NCBI RefSeq assembly: GCF_002277955.1
Contig: NZ_CP018477.1
Coordinates: forward strand, 1,860,001 to 1,924,000
Direction of reading: 5' to 3'
Source: Thermogutta terrifontis
GTDB lineage: Bacteria > Planctomycetota > Planctomycetia > Pirellulales > Thermoguttaceae
DNA length: 64,000 nt
The translations under genes were made by a program, and so were the position numbers. The notes below the pieces were generated by a model. That model worked only from the letters and a program-made list of their open reading frames with translations, did not search any database and was not told where the DNA came from. Below are positions 53,249-61,944 of this stretch, in pieces; positions within the stretch are counted from its first letter, which is position 1, and each line of letters begins with the position of its first letter.

Positions 53249-53271
53249 GGACCCGACAAGCGGGTCCCTCC
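53249..53271 (-). repeat. REP-like hairpin, GGAG-headed family (B)
   Basis: On the minus strand: GGAGGGACCCGCTTGTCGGG then TCC; stem GGACCCG/CGGGTCC. It faces head-to-head with the next element, their GGAG heads separated by 12 bases. Confidence 0.65.
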
Positions 53272-53283
53272 AAGGGATGTTTC

Positions 53284-53307
53284 GGAGGGGCACGCTTGTC
53301 GTGCCCG
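53284..53307 (+). repeat. REP-like hairpin, GGAG-headed family (C)
   Basis: GGAGGGGCACGCTTGTCGTG followed by CCCG; stem GGGCACG/CGTGCCC. The head of the previous element is 12 bases away in opposite orientation; the next element is tail-to-tail. Confidence 0.7.
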
Positions 53308-53340
53308 ACGATTCGAAATGGAGGATCCGACCTTGAGCGG

Positions 53341-53364
53341 CGGACCTGACAAGCAGGTCCCTCC
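53341..53364 (-). repeat. REP-like hairpin, GGAG-headed family (D)
   Basis: On the minus strand: GGAGGGACCTGCTTGTCAGG then TCCG; stem GGACCTG/CAGGTCC. The loop and head match the other copies while both arms differ, keeping the pairing. Confidence 0.7.
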
Positions 53365-53604
53365 AGGCTGAAGCTTGCCCCTGCCCAAGGCGTTGTCTAG
53401 GTGAGTGCCGGTTTCCAGCAGGAAAATAGCCGGGGGGACTCCGGTGTCCCACATGCTTGACGAAGGCTTTCCCTCGGGGTTAGACTGCATGATTTGGGTT
53501 TTGCCAACGGCTGAAATCCGAGTCATCGGGTGCCGGCTACAGCCAAGGAGCTTGTAACCCAGAATCCGAACGTCGCGTTCTGACGAGAAAAGGACACTTT
53601 AACC

Positions 53605-54891
53605 GTGAGTGCTACCGCCGTCATTGGACTTCAGTGGGGGGATGAGGCCAAGGGGAAGATTGTCGATCTTCTCACTGAAGAACACGATATCGTGGTCCGC
53701 TATCAGGGGGGAGCAAACGCCGGGCACACCGTGGTGACGGGTGGAAAAACGTTCAAGCTCTCGCTCGTGCCAAGCGGAATTTTTCGCCCCCACGTGACAT
53801 GCGTCATTGCTGCCGGTGTGGTCGTCAATTTCAAAACGCTCTGTGAAGAAATTGCCAGTCTCCGGGCTCAGGGGGTATCTATTGGTGACAATCTGATGCT
53901 CAGCGACCGAGCGCACGTCATTCTCCCCTGGCACATCGAAGAGGACCGGATCCTCAACGAATGTCCCGGGGGAGAGGCAATTGGTACGACCTTGCGCGGA
54001 ATTGGGCCGTGCTACCGAGACAAGGTGGGGCGCTCCCTCGCGGTACGGGTAGGCGATTTTTTTGAGCCGGGCTTGAAAGAACGGCTCCTGGCCATCGCGG
54101 CGAGCAAGGCCAAAGCCCTCATTCCGCTCGGATTGTCGCCGGACTCGCCCGCCCTTGATGGGGAAGCTGTGTACCGGGAATACGCGACCTATGCGGAAGA
54201 ACTTCGGCCCCATGTGACGGACACAACCGCGTTTTTGCTCGACGCTGCTGAAAACGGGAAAAAGATTCTTCTCGAAGGTGCGCAGGGGGCCCTTCTTGAT
54301 ATCGACCACGGTACCTTCCCCTATGTGACGAGTAGCAACAGCTCGGGGGTGGGGATTTCCGCTGGGTCAGGCCTGCCTGCCAAATATATCACCAGAGTTG
54401 TTGGGGTCATTAAGGCGTACACAACGCGGGTGGGCGGCGGGCCCTTTCCTACCGAGCAGAACAACGAAATTGGCCAACTGATTCGCGATCGCGGTAACGA
54501 ATACGGCACAGTAACCCGGCGGCCGCGGCGCTGTGGGTGGTTTGACGCCGTGGCGGTTCGCTACACCGCAAGACTGAGCGGTGTGGACAGCCTGGCCATC
54601 ATGCTTTTAGATGTGTTGAGCACACTTCCTGAAGTCAAAATTTGCGTCGCTTACGAATTGGATGGCGAAAGGATCGATCGATTTCCCAGCCACACCGAAC
54701 AGTTGCGGCGCGTGCGGCCAGTCTATGAAACACTTCCCGGTTGGGAGCAGGAGCTTCGCGGCATCCGGCGGTTGGCGGAGCTTCCGAAAGCTGCCCGTGC
54801 ATACGTCGACCGGATCGCCGAATTGGTGGGAAGACCGGTTGAGATTATCTCAGTAGGGCCTGATCGCGAGGAAACGATTTTTTGTCAGTAG
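53605..54891 (+). CDS. purA: Adenylosuccinate synthetase
   Basis: 428 residues from a GTG with GGACA upstream. It joins IMP and aspartate with GTP to adenylosuccinate, the first step of AMP synthesis. Catalytic Asp13 and His41 are in GLQWGDEAKGK and GGANAGHT. The P-loop-like segment reads GDEAKGK where most family members have GDEGKGK. Further landmarks are LEGAQGALLDIDHGTFPYVTSSN, ITRVVGVIKAYTTRVGGGPFPTE and RPRRCGWFDAVAVRY. The uppS gene follows after 183 bases. Confidence 0.96.
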   Translation: MSATAVIGLQWGDEAKGKIVDLLTEEHDIVVRYQGGANAGHTVVTGGKTFKLSLVPSGIFRPHVTCVIAAGVVVNFKTLCEEIASLRAQGVSIGDNLMLSDRAHVILPWHIEEDRILNECPGGEAIGTTLRGIGPCYRDKVGRSLAVRVGDFFEPGLKERLLAIAASKAKALIPLGLSPDSPALDGEAVYREYATYAEELRPHVTDTTAFLLDAAENGKKILLEGAQGALLDIDHGTFPYVTSSNSSGVGISAGSGLPAKYITRVVGVIKAYTTRVGGGPFPTEQNNEIGQLIRDRGNEYGTVTRRPRRCGWFDAVAVRYTARLSGVDSLAIMLLDVLSTLPEVKICVAYELDGERIDRFPSHTEQLRRVRPVYETLPGWEQELRGIRRLAELPKAARAYVDRIAELVGRPVEIISVGPDREETIFCQ

Positions 54892-55074
54892 CGTATTTGC
54901 GGCGAACTAACCGGCAGTCGCTCTAGGCGTTGAAATCTCCGATCGGCAAAATGAGCGTGCGAGGAGAGAAAATCTGGGTCAGAGAGATCTCTGGATCTTT
55001 GCCGCGCCGAGCAGTTCTCAGCGTGAGCAAGTCAATGCCCGAAATTTGGGTCTTTTGACCGAGGTGGGTGCTCC

Positions 55075-55836
55075 ATGAAATCATCGCCAGGCAAAAGCGA
55101 TTCTAACTTTGAGGTCCCGCCCGAAAAGCGACCCCGCCACATAGCGGCGATCATGGATGGAAACGGGCGCTGGGCCCAACGCCGGGGTCTCCCGCGGATT
55201 GAAGGGCACCGCCATGGTGTCGCTGCCGTTAGGCGTACCGTGGAAGAGTGCGTCCGGCTCGGCATTGAATATCTGACACTTTATTGCCTATCCAGCGAAA
55301 ACTGGAAAAGGCCCAAAAGCGAGCTCGACTTTCTCCTAAGGTTGCTGGAGCAATACATCGTTGAAGAACGTCAAACTTTTCTGGAAAACAACGTGCGTGT
55401 GGTGGTTATCGGAAAGCGGGAAGGGATTCCATCTCATGTTCAGCGGGAGATCGATAAAACAGTCGAAATGACGGCTGATCAGACCGGGCTGTGTCTGTGT
55501 CTGGCAGTTAACTACGGAGGGCGTGCGGAGATTCTCGACGCAGTCCGTGCAATCGCGGCCAAGGTGGCTGAAGGACAGCTCAGCCCGAACGACATCGACG
55601 AAGCAACCTTCTCCGCCCATCTCTATACGGCCGGGATGCCTGATCCTGATTTGTTGATTCGGACAGCCGGCGAATTGCGAGTCAGTAATTTTTTGCTTTG
55701 GCAGATCAGTTACGCAGAGCTCTGGGTGACCGACGTCTGTTGGCCAGATTTTGATGAAAACCTGCTGCGGCAGGCCATCCGTGATTATGCGCGACGGGTG
55801 CGCCGGTTTGGGGGGCTGGCGGTTTCCCCAAGTTGA
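55075..55836 (+). CDS. uppS: Isoprenyl transferase (undecaprenyl diphosphate synthase type)
   Basis: 253 residues. It extends farnesyl diphosphate with isopentenyl diphosphate to a cis-polyprenyl carrier for cell-wall glycans. The catalytic Asp28 is in IMDGNGRWAQ, followed by GHRHGVAAVRRTVEEC, SSENWKRP, RTAGELRVSNFLLWQISYAELW and DVCWPDF, all family-specific. ATG 55075 has GAGGTGG upstream. It is read in the same direction as purA but may have its own promoter in the gap (54892-55074). Confidence 0.95.
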   Translation: MKSSPGKSDSNFEVPPEKRPRHIAAIMDGNGRWAQRRGLPRIEGHRHGVAAVRRTVEECVRLGIEYLTLYCLSSENWKRPKSELDFLLRLLEQYIVEERQTFLENNVRVVVIGKREGIPSHVQREIDKTVEMTADQTGLCLCLAVNYGGRAEILDAVRAIAAKVAEGQLSPNDIDEATFSAHLYTAGMPDPDLLIRTAGELRVSNFLLWQISYAELWVTDVCWPDFDENLLRQAIRDYARRVRRFGGLAVSPS

Positions 55837-55916
55837 CCTCAAGGGGGCGAAGGACCTCGTCGGCTGATGAGTTGATTTTCCACGGCGGAGAAAAACGTCC
55901 CCGTGGGAAATTTGCT

Positions 55917-57314
55917 CTATTCCAGCTCCACCTCGTCCATGTATTCTGGCACGCTTGCTCGCCATCCGAACCGACTGCGGAGCGTCTCGGCGAAAGAGAG
56001 CGACGCGTTTTCTTCACCGTGGGTAATGAACACCGATTTTGGGGGTTGCTTGATTTCCGAGAGCCAGCTCAGCAGGGCAGGACGATCAGCATGTCCAGAA
56101 AGACCGTGGATTTGCTCGATGCGGGCACGAGTCGGCCACTCTTTGCCGTGGATTCGAACCTGAGGGTTACCGTCGAGTATTTGCCGTCCCAGTGTTCCCC
56201 TTGCCTGGTAGCCCACGAATAGGATTGTCGATTCCGGCCGCACGATATTGTGCCGCAGGTGAAACTTGATTCGCCCTGCCGTGCACATTCCCGATGTCGC
56301 CATAATGACAGAGGGAACGCTTATGGTGTTGATCTGTTTCGATTCCTCCACTGTGGAAACAAGATGCAGGTTGGGAAAACTGAACGGTGATTCGTCCGCG
56401 TCAATCAGGGCTTGCGTCTCTTCATCGAGGCATTCTCGATGGCGTCGAAACACCTCGGTGATACGTACTGCCATTGGGCTGTCCAGAAAAATCGGCAAGG
56501 GCGGGAGTTTGCCTTCACGGTAGAGGCGACTGAAGTAAAAGAGGAGTTCCTGTGCCCGTTCGAGGGCGAAAACGGGAATCACAACATGGCCTCCTCGGGC
56601 CGAGGTTTCTTTGACCACCCGCGTAAGCTGTTCCATGACGCTCGGACCGTGATCGTGTTCCCGATCACCGTAGGTGGACTCTATGATGAGATAGTCAACC
56701 TGGTCGATGGTTTCGGGATCCCTGAGAATAGGGCGGTCTCGCATGCCGAGATCCCCGGAAAATACAATCCGCCGTCGCCGACCGTTCTCGACCGCATCAA
56801 GCACGAGAAATGCGGAGCCGAGCACGTGGCCCGCATCCAGAAAGCGTGCGGTTACTCCATTCAACTGAATCGGTTCGTGGTACGGGATGGGCTGGAAATA
56901 CGGCAAGGCCCGCTCCACATCGGTTTCATCATAGAGGGGAATTTCCGGATGTTTGCCGGTGCGACCTTCCTTGCGGTGGCGCTTCTTTTTGTAGGCGGCA
57001 TCTTCCACCTGGATATGGGCTGAATCGCGGAGGATAATCTCGGCAAGATCGGCCGAGGCCGCCGTGGTGTAAATCTTTCCGCGGAAGCCGTCGCGAACCA
57101 ATTTGGGGATCAGGCCGCAATGATCCAAATGGGCGTGTGTGAGAAGGAGTGCATCAATTTCTCTGGGGGGAACAGGGAGGGGTTCCCAGTTGCGATCAAG
57201 ATACTGTCTTTCTTGGAACATGCCGCAGTCAATTAGGAGACGAGTTTGTCCTACCCGCAGGTAATACTGCGACCCTGTGACCTGCCTGTTTGCGCCAAGA
57301 AATTGAAGTTTCAC
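55917..57314 (-). CDS. Beta-CASP metallo-beta-lactamase ribonuclease (CPSF73-like)
   Basis: 465 residues from a GTG with GAGG upstream. The metallo-beta-lactamase part has LLIDCGMFQ, the zinc motif THAHLDHCG, and the FSGDLGMRDRPIL strand. The beta-CASP part has ESTYGDREH, VFALERAQELLFYFSRL, SGMCTAGRIKFHLRHNI, GYQARGTLGRQIL, SGHADRPALLSWL and THGEE. This is the order of RNA exonuclease/endonuclease YsxC-unrelated, CPSF73/MJ1236-type enzymes that cut or trim RNA. An in-frame extension to 57479 lacks support. It converges with uppS. Confidence 0.92.
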   Translation of the reverse strand: MKLQFLGANRQVTGSQYYLRVGQTRLLIDCGMFQERQYLDRNWEPLPVPPREIDALLLTHAHLDHCGLIPKLVRDGFRGKIYTTAASADLAEIILRDSAHIQVEDAAYKKKRHRKEGRTGKHPEIPLYDETDVERALPYFQPIPYHEPIQLNGVTARFLDAGHVLGSAFLVLDAVENGRRRRIVFSGDLGMRDRPILRDPETIDQVDYLIIESTYGDREHDHGPSVMEQLTRVVKETSARGGHVVIPVFALERAQELLFYFSRLYREGKLPPLPIFLDSPMAVRITEVFRRHRECLDEETQALIDADESPFSFPNLHLVSTVEESKQINTISVPSVIMATSGMCTAGRIKFHLRHNIVRPESTILFVGYQARGTLGRQILDGNPQVRIHGKEWPTRARIEQIHGLSGHADRPALLSWLSEIKQPPKSVFITHGEENASLSFAETLRSRFGWRASVPEYMDEVELE

Positions 57315-57606
57315 GGGGATCCTCGACGAGTGCTCACGCTTGGCTGAACGATCAAGACCTGCTGACCATTCCTCACGCGGGACATCCGATCCTCTCTGGA
57401 AACGGTGGGCAAGGGCAAGACGTACCTTGCTCTTACCGACATCTGTGTTGATACGCTCGACGGTACCACAAATGTTCACCCTGCCGTGGGGTGAACGCTC
57501 CTCTCAAAATTTAGCTTACGGAAGCAAATGGGACCAATTCGGGGACATCCCAGGTGCCCGGGTTGCCGAAAAAGTTCCTGCCCGCACGAGGCTGGCCTGG
57601 AGGCAC

Positions 57607-58899
57607 TCATTCGGCGACCAGATAGGTCGGACTGTCGGCCACCTCCACGGCAACCGGCTGGGATGTAACCTCAAGCACACCTTTATCTTGTCCCAGCCAG
57701 TCTGTCATGCGGTACCGTCCCTCGGGTATCCGCAATCGGATGGTAGCAGTCTTGCCGTCCTCTTGACACCAGGCGACAATGGCTGGCTTTTTATCCTTTT
57801 CAAAAAGGAGCACCCAGCAGGGGACCGCATCATTTCCCTCGGCCTCCAAGGTTTTAACGAATCGGAAATCCTGGAGCACTCGACAGAGTGTTTGCGCTGC
57901 CCGATAGGCAGGTTTGGGGTCGTACACGGGGTCCCGCCCGGCATGATATGGATAGGCCACCATTCCGAAGTGGTGCTCGGGTTCTTTCGGATCTGGGCCG
58001 TCATCGTGCCAGTCGTACCAGATCGACACCGGGACTCCCGCACTGATGTTGATGAGCCACTGGCGAGGCAGATATTTGCCCTGGCGCGTCTCATCGTAGT
58101 TTTTCCATACGGCCGAATATCCCCACTCTCCCGAAATGATGGGGATCTTCTTGCCTGCCGGAGCGTATTTATCGATGAGCTGGCGCAGCTTTTCATACTC
58201 AGGGAGAACGGTTTCGGGGGGCGTCTGACGATAGGGGTGCACGGAAACGGCGTCCCAGTATTCCAGTAACCCGCCCTGGAAACAGGCTTCCAGGAACTTC
58301 AGGTCAATCTGGGAGGTGGCGGGACCTATATACAGCTCTTCCGGAGCTTCTCGACGAAGGGTTTTACCCACTTCCACGGCCAGTTTGACGTAATCCTGCA
58401 CGTTGGGCTTGGGTTTCCAGAATCCGATGTTGGGTTCGTTGTACATTTCCCAGAGGATATCCTTGCCGCGAAAATGCTTGGCAGCCGCTGCCGCCCAGCG
58501 TGCGAAGGCCTGACGCCCTTCATCAGTGTGGGGGGCCAGACCATCGTCATAGAGAGGATTGCCATAATCGAGAATGAACAGGGCCCGGATCCCGTGTTTT
58601 TCCAGCGAGTTCATGAGCCGCTCGTAGGCTGAGAAATCGTATTCTCCTCGTTTCCGCTCGGTGGCGCCCCAGACAAAATCCATGCGGATCCATTTGACTC
58701 CGGAAGCAGCCAGCATTTCCATTTCACCCGGGCGTGCATCCGTGAAGTGGATATTGACTCCAAAACCCTGCGGCACAACAGGGGGCGGGAACTTTTCTTC
58801 CGCTGCGCTCGGGGGCAGTGCTCCGGCCAGAATACTTCCCGACACTGTTATCCCCAGGAGTAACCGAATAAGAAAAGAAGCGGAAGTGGTGCGACGCAT
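57607..58899 (-). CDS. Secreted glycoside hydrolase, clan A-like (TIM barrel)
   Basis: 430 residues from ATG 58899 with GAGGAGG upstream. The signal peptide contains ASFLIRLLLGITVSGSILAGALPPSAA. The barrel starts with GFGVNIHFTDARPGEMEMLAASGVKWIRMDFVW. The likely acid/base Glu is in WEMYNEPNIGFW at the end of strand 4 and the nucleophile Glu in ISGEWGYSAVW at strand 7, the clan A pattern. I see a short beta domain at the end. The exact GH family (5, 39, 51 or a relative) and substrate cannot be given. It diverges from the Tat-exported isomerase. Confidence 0.85.
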   Translation of the reverse strand: MRRTTSASFLIRLLLGITVSGSILAGALPPSAAEEKFPPPVVPQGFGVNIHFTDARPGEMEMLAASGVKWIRMDFVWGATERKRGEYDFSAYERLMNSLEKHGIRALFILDYGNPLYDDGLAPHTDEGRQAFARWAAAAAKHFRGKDILWEMYNEPNIGFWKPKPNVQDYVKLAVEVGKTLRREAPEELYIGPATSQIDLKFLEACFQGGLLEYWDAVSVHPYRQTPPETVLPEYEKLRQLIDKYAPAGKKIPIISGEWGYSAVWKNYDETRQGKYLPRQWLINISAGVPVSIWYDWHDDGPDPKEPEHHFGMVAYPYHAGRDPVYDPKPAYRAAQTLCRVLQDFRFVKTLEAEGNDAVPCWVLLFEKDKKPAIVAWCQEDGKTATIRLRIPEGRYRMTDWLGQDKGVLEVTSQPVAVEVADSPTYLVAE

Positions 58900-59128
58900 G
58901 GTCAATCCTCCTCGATCCTTCGGCATCTTGTGAGAGTGTGTTACTTGCGTGGGCAAATTGTTCCAGTGTATATTTTGTCCAATCAAAAACTGCTTCGTTT
59001 TGTGGGAGGCAGTTATTTTACCTTTTATGGGCGAAGTTGCAGTCAAACGCGAAGAACCGGCGTGTTGCCTGGGTGGGTGGCTGTACCGTGCGAAAGATTA
59101 CATTATCACTGCTTCAAAGGATCATGCA

Positions 59129-60085
59129 ATGGCTGAGCTATCTCGACGTCGCTTTCTGAAAGCAGCAACCGCCGCCGTTTGCGCGGCCCATGGCACTGGC
59201 TGGCTCACAGCTCGGACGACCGAGTATCTGGCTGCGGCAGAGAGCCAGCTCCACATAGCCACAAACGTGTATCCGTGGTTTACGTTTTATCGCCGGGAGA
59301 AGAAAGACTTCAACGCCGACCTGGACGCCGGCCTCGCAGAAGTTGCAGCGGCTGGTCTGGACGGCTTCGAGCCCATTCTCAACAGTCCGGAAGAAGTGGA
59401 CAGGTTGGCGCCGCTCCTGGAAAAACATCATCTGGAAATGCGATCGTTTTATGTGAACACAGTGCTTCACGATCCTCAGGCGGCGGACCAGTCCATTGAG
59501 CATGTCCTCGTGGTTGCGGAAAAGGCACGGTCACGCCTGGGAACCCAGTTTGTGGTTACCAATCCCAGTCCGATTTCCTGGAATCGGCAGGAACCGAACA
59601 TTGATAAGAACGACGAACAACTGGAAATCCAGGCCCGTGCCCTGGACCGGTTGGGTGCGGCCTTGAGAGAACGTGGGCTGAGGCTGGCGTATCACAACCA
59701 CGACATGGAACTCCGGCAAGCTGCCCGCGAGTTCCACCATATGATGTTGGCAACCAATCCCGAGAATGTGGGTTTATGCTTGGATGCGCACTGGATTTAC
59801 CGCGGCTCGGGAAATTCGCAGGTGGCTCTGTTCGACGTGATCAAGCTTTACGGGTCTCGGGTGCGCGAACTGCACCTCCGCCAGTCGCAAGATGGGATTT
59901 GGACCGAAGCTTTTGGGCCAGGCGATATTGACTACGTCCGTCTGGCAAATGAGCTCAAGCGTTTGGGCGTCCGTCCCCATCTCGTCCTCGAGCAGGCTGT
60001 GGAGCAGGGATCACCCAACACGATGGGGGCCCGGGAAGCTCACCGGAAAGGGCGTGATTACGTCCTCCAGCTCTTTGCTGGATGA
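59129..60085 (+). CDS. Tat-exported sugar phosphate isomerase/epimerase-like protein (AP endonuclease 2 fold)
   Basis: 318 residues from ATG 59129 (AAAGGA 8 bases upstream). The N-terminus SRRRFLKAATAAVCAAHG is a twin-arginine signal. The rest is an AP2Ec TIM barrel: NVYPWFTFYRREK, GLDGFEPIL, RLAYHNHDMEL (metal His), NVGLCLDAHWIYRGSG (metal Asp/His), HLRQSQDG and HLVLEQAVEQG (metal Glu). Exported members of this fold are frequent in planctomycete sugar clusters; they probably act on free sugars or inositol. A 60-residue upstream extension in the same frame has no ribosome site. Confidence 0.88.
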   Translation: MAELSRRRFLKAATAAVCAAHGTGWLTARTTEYLAAAESQLHIATNVYPWFTFYRREKKDFNADLDAGLAEVAAAGLDGFEPILNSPEEVDRLAPLLEKHHLEMRSFYVNTVLHDPQAADQSIEHVLVVAEKARSRLGTQFVVTNPSPISWNRQEPNIDKNDEQLEIQARALDRLGAALRERGLRLAYHNHDMELRQAAREFHHMMLATNPENVGLCLDAHWIYRGSGNSQVALFDVIKLYGSRVRELHLRQSQDGIWTEAFGPGDIDYVRLANELKRLGVRPHLVLEQAVEQGSPNTMGAREAHRKGRDYVLQLFAG

Positions 60086-60268
60086 TGCGGACTGGAGCAG
60101 GGCACGCGGACGGGCTTATCGTGTTGACAGACCAAATCTCGTGCCAGGTTGTCTGGCCATTGTGATTGGGACGAAGGGTTTTTGTCGGGTGAGTTGGAAC
60201 GGTCAGCGCGGCTGAGGATCAGCCGCCGGCCGTGACGGATGGTCGTTTTCCTTCCGGGAGGAGAAACA

Positions 60269-61639
60269 ATGGCAACGGTTAAAACGATGAACCGCTGGTG
60301 GGTTGTATTGGGGGCAATTCTCATCCAATTGGCCCTTGGTGCGATCTATTCCTGGAGTGTGTTCACCAAAGCGTTGACCTCCGAACCTTATGCCTTCAGT
60401 AAAACCCAGACGCAGATTATTTTTAGCGTCGGGTTGGCGACATTCGCGTTTGTCATGGTTGTGGCTGGGCAGCTCCAATCGCGATTGCCGCCGCGCGCCG
60501 TCGCTTTGTTGGGCGGATGGACGCTGGGCCTCGGTTACATTCTGGCCCGTTTTGTAGGGACCAGTTTCTGGGGTCACGTCTTAACGATCGGACTGGTCGG
60601 TGGTGCGGGGATTGGGCTAGCTTATGTGATTCCGATTGCGGTCGGGGTGCGATGGTTCCCGGATCGCAAGGGAATGCTTACGGGGTTGGCCGTCGCAGGT
60701 TTTGGTTTTGGAGCATTCCTTTGGATTCAGCTGGCGGGTAATCTTGGCCAGCTTATTGCGCGATTGGGCGTGGCCAATGTGTTTCTCGTATACGGAATTC
60801 TCTTCGCCCTTCTAGTCACGGTCGGTGCGATTTGGATGGTCAATCCCCCGGAAGGATATACTCCGCCTGGATGGACATCGGAAACCGCGGCAAGGGTGGC
60901 GAAGAAAACGGGCGGAACACGGGAGTTTTCGCCCTGGCAAATGCTTCGCACACGGCAATTTTATATGCTGTGGTTGATGTTTGTTGCCGGGGCAATGGCG
61001 GGCCTCATGGTGATTGGCATCATCAAATTGTTTGGCATCGAACGCCTGACGAGCTACTACGAAGCGACTGACCTGCCGCCGGAGCAGGCCATGAAACGGG
61101 CCGAAGTCACCGCCGAACTGGCAATGGCCATTTTCTTTGCCCTGGCCAATGGACTTGGACGGATCGGTTGGGGAATTATCTCGGACTGGATCGGTCGAAA
61201 GGCCGCGCTGGTGGCAATGCTCATTTCCCAGACCATTGTGATGGCAGGGTTCTACTGGCTGGCCGCCAGCCCGGCCCTGTTCTGTGTCGGCACGTGTTGG
61301 ATTGGCTTCAACTTCGGAGGGAATTTCGCCCTTTTCCCGGCAGCCACGGCAGACCTCTTCGGTAATAAAAACGTGGGTGTCAATTACGGGTGGGTATTCA
61401 CTGCCTACGGCATCGGGGGCATTTTGGGGCCGATTCTCGGCGGTTTCTTCGGCGATCTTGCAAAGAGCAGCCAGCGTTTGGAAGCCTGGCTGGTACCGTT
61501 TTGGATTGCGGCTGCGGGATGCCTTCTCGGTACCGTTCTGGCGGCACTGCTCAGTCCCCCTGAGTCGGCTCCGTCCGCCAAGCCGAGCTTGCCTGCAGGT
61601 GAACCTAACACCCGGCACGAGGCCGCCGCGCAGCGGTAA
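60269..61639 (+). CDS. OFA-family MFS transporter (oxalate/formate antiporter-like)
   Basis: 456 residues with twelve predicted membrane helices and a central loop. GGGAGGAG lies close to ATG 60269. N-terminal RWWVVLGAILIQLALGAIYSWSVFTKAL, YSWSVF followed by VGLATFAFVMVVAGQLQSRLPPR, and GAGIGLAYVIPIAVGVRWFPDRKGMLTGLAVAGFGFGA are the OFA pattern. The cargo may be an organic acid or small sugar acid rather than oxalate. It follows the isomerase gene by 183 bases in the same direction. Confidence 0.9.
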   Translation: MATVKTMNRWWVVLGAILIQLALGAIYSWSVFTKALTSEPYAFSKTQTQIIFSVGLATFAFVMVVAGQLQSRLPPRAVALLGGWTLGLGYILARFVGTSFWGHVLTIGLVGGAGIGLAYVIPIAVGVRWFPDRKGMLTGLAVAGFGFGAFLWIQLAGNLGQLIARLGVANVFLVYGILFALLVTVGAIWMVNPPEGYTPPGWTSETAARVAKKTGGTREFSPWQMLRTRQFYMLWLMFVAGAMAGLMVIGIIKLFGIERLTSYYEATDLPPEQAMKRAEVTAELAMAIFFALANGLGRIGWGIISDWIGRKAALVAMLISQTIVMAGFYWLAASPALFCVGTCWIGFNFGGNFALFPAATADLFGNKNVGVNYGWVFTAYGIGGILGPILGGFFGDLAKSSQRLEAWLVPFWIAAAGCLLGTVLAALLSPPESAPSAKPSLPAGEPNTRHEAAAQR

Positions 61640-61944
61640 GGGCTGTTTTCCCGTGATCCGCAGCTCAATAAACTGGTCGGGCATTGTGACCACCCGGTCC
61701 CGACTGGTCACAAAACGTTCTTGAAAGGCCTTCTGACGACAGAATGGTCGGCCAAGGCGGTTTTTCCACCGCAACCTTGGTGGGAGTGGACAGGAGGTCT
61801 TCTCCGTCAGAGGCACACTGTTTGCTCCGCCACCGGAAAGGTGCACGGTCTTGATTTTCGCTTGGCGGGGGGTAAAGTACAAGGCAACTGACCGCCGATG
61901 GACGTCCTCTGTGGAAACGGATAATTCGTGGGAGATCGTTCAGC
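61640..61944. other. Intergenic region after the MFS gene
   Basis: 305 bases without a gene. A perfect inverted repeat lies at 61684-61713. The rest shows no terminator T-run, promoter or repeat that I can support. Confidence 0.4.
61684..61713. repeat. Perfect 9-bp inverted repeat
   Basis: TTGTGACCA and TGGTCACAA separated by 12 bases, 44 bases after the MFS stop. It could be a transcript-end hairpin or a dyad operator for the gene at 61945, but there is no further evidence. Confidence 0.5.

Larger units (their letters stand above)
52836..53604. other. Divergent intergenic region between pstS and purA, with Pho box and REP/BIME cluster
   Basis: About 770 bases. Nearest pstS are its promoter and the four-repeat Pho box (53003-53041). 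Between 53127 and 53364 lie four REP-like hairpins in alternating orientation, plus a third palindrome type, GCGGGGCTTTAGCTCCGC and GGGACTTCAGTCCC, at about 53170-53215. Frames of ~95-150 codons through the repeats code only for repeat-derived peptides. The remainder up to purA shows nothing. Confidence 0.6.

Noticed and set aside
53127-53364. Possible CRISPR array
   Set aside because: Repeats alternate in orientation, spacing is irregular (12 to about 100 bases) and there are only four; this is a REP/BIME pattern.
53087-53371. 94-codon open frame through the REP cluster
   Set aside because: It encodes repeat-derived peptide (GHACRAR, GPDKQVP) that recurs wherever the REP hairpins occur; not a real gene.
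60812-61882. 356-codon minus-strand open frame
   Set aside because: Antisense to the MFS transporter; composition is that of a shadow frame.
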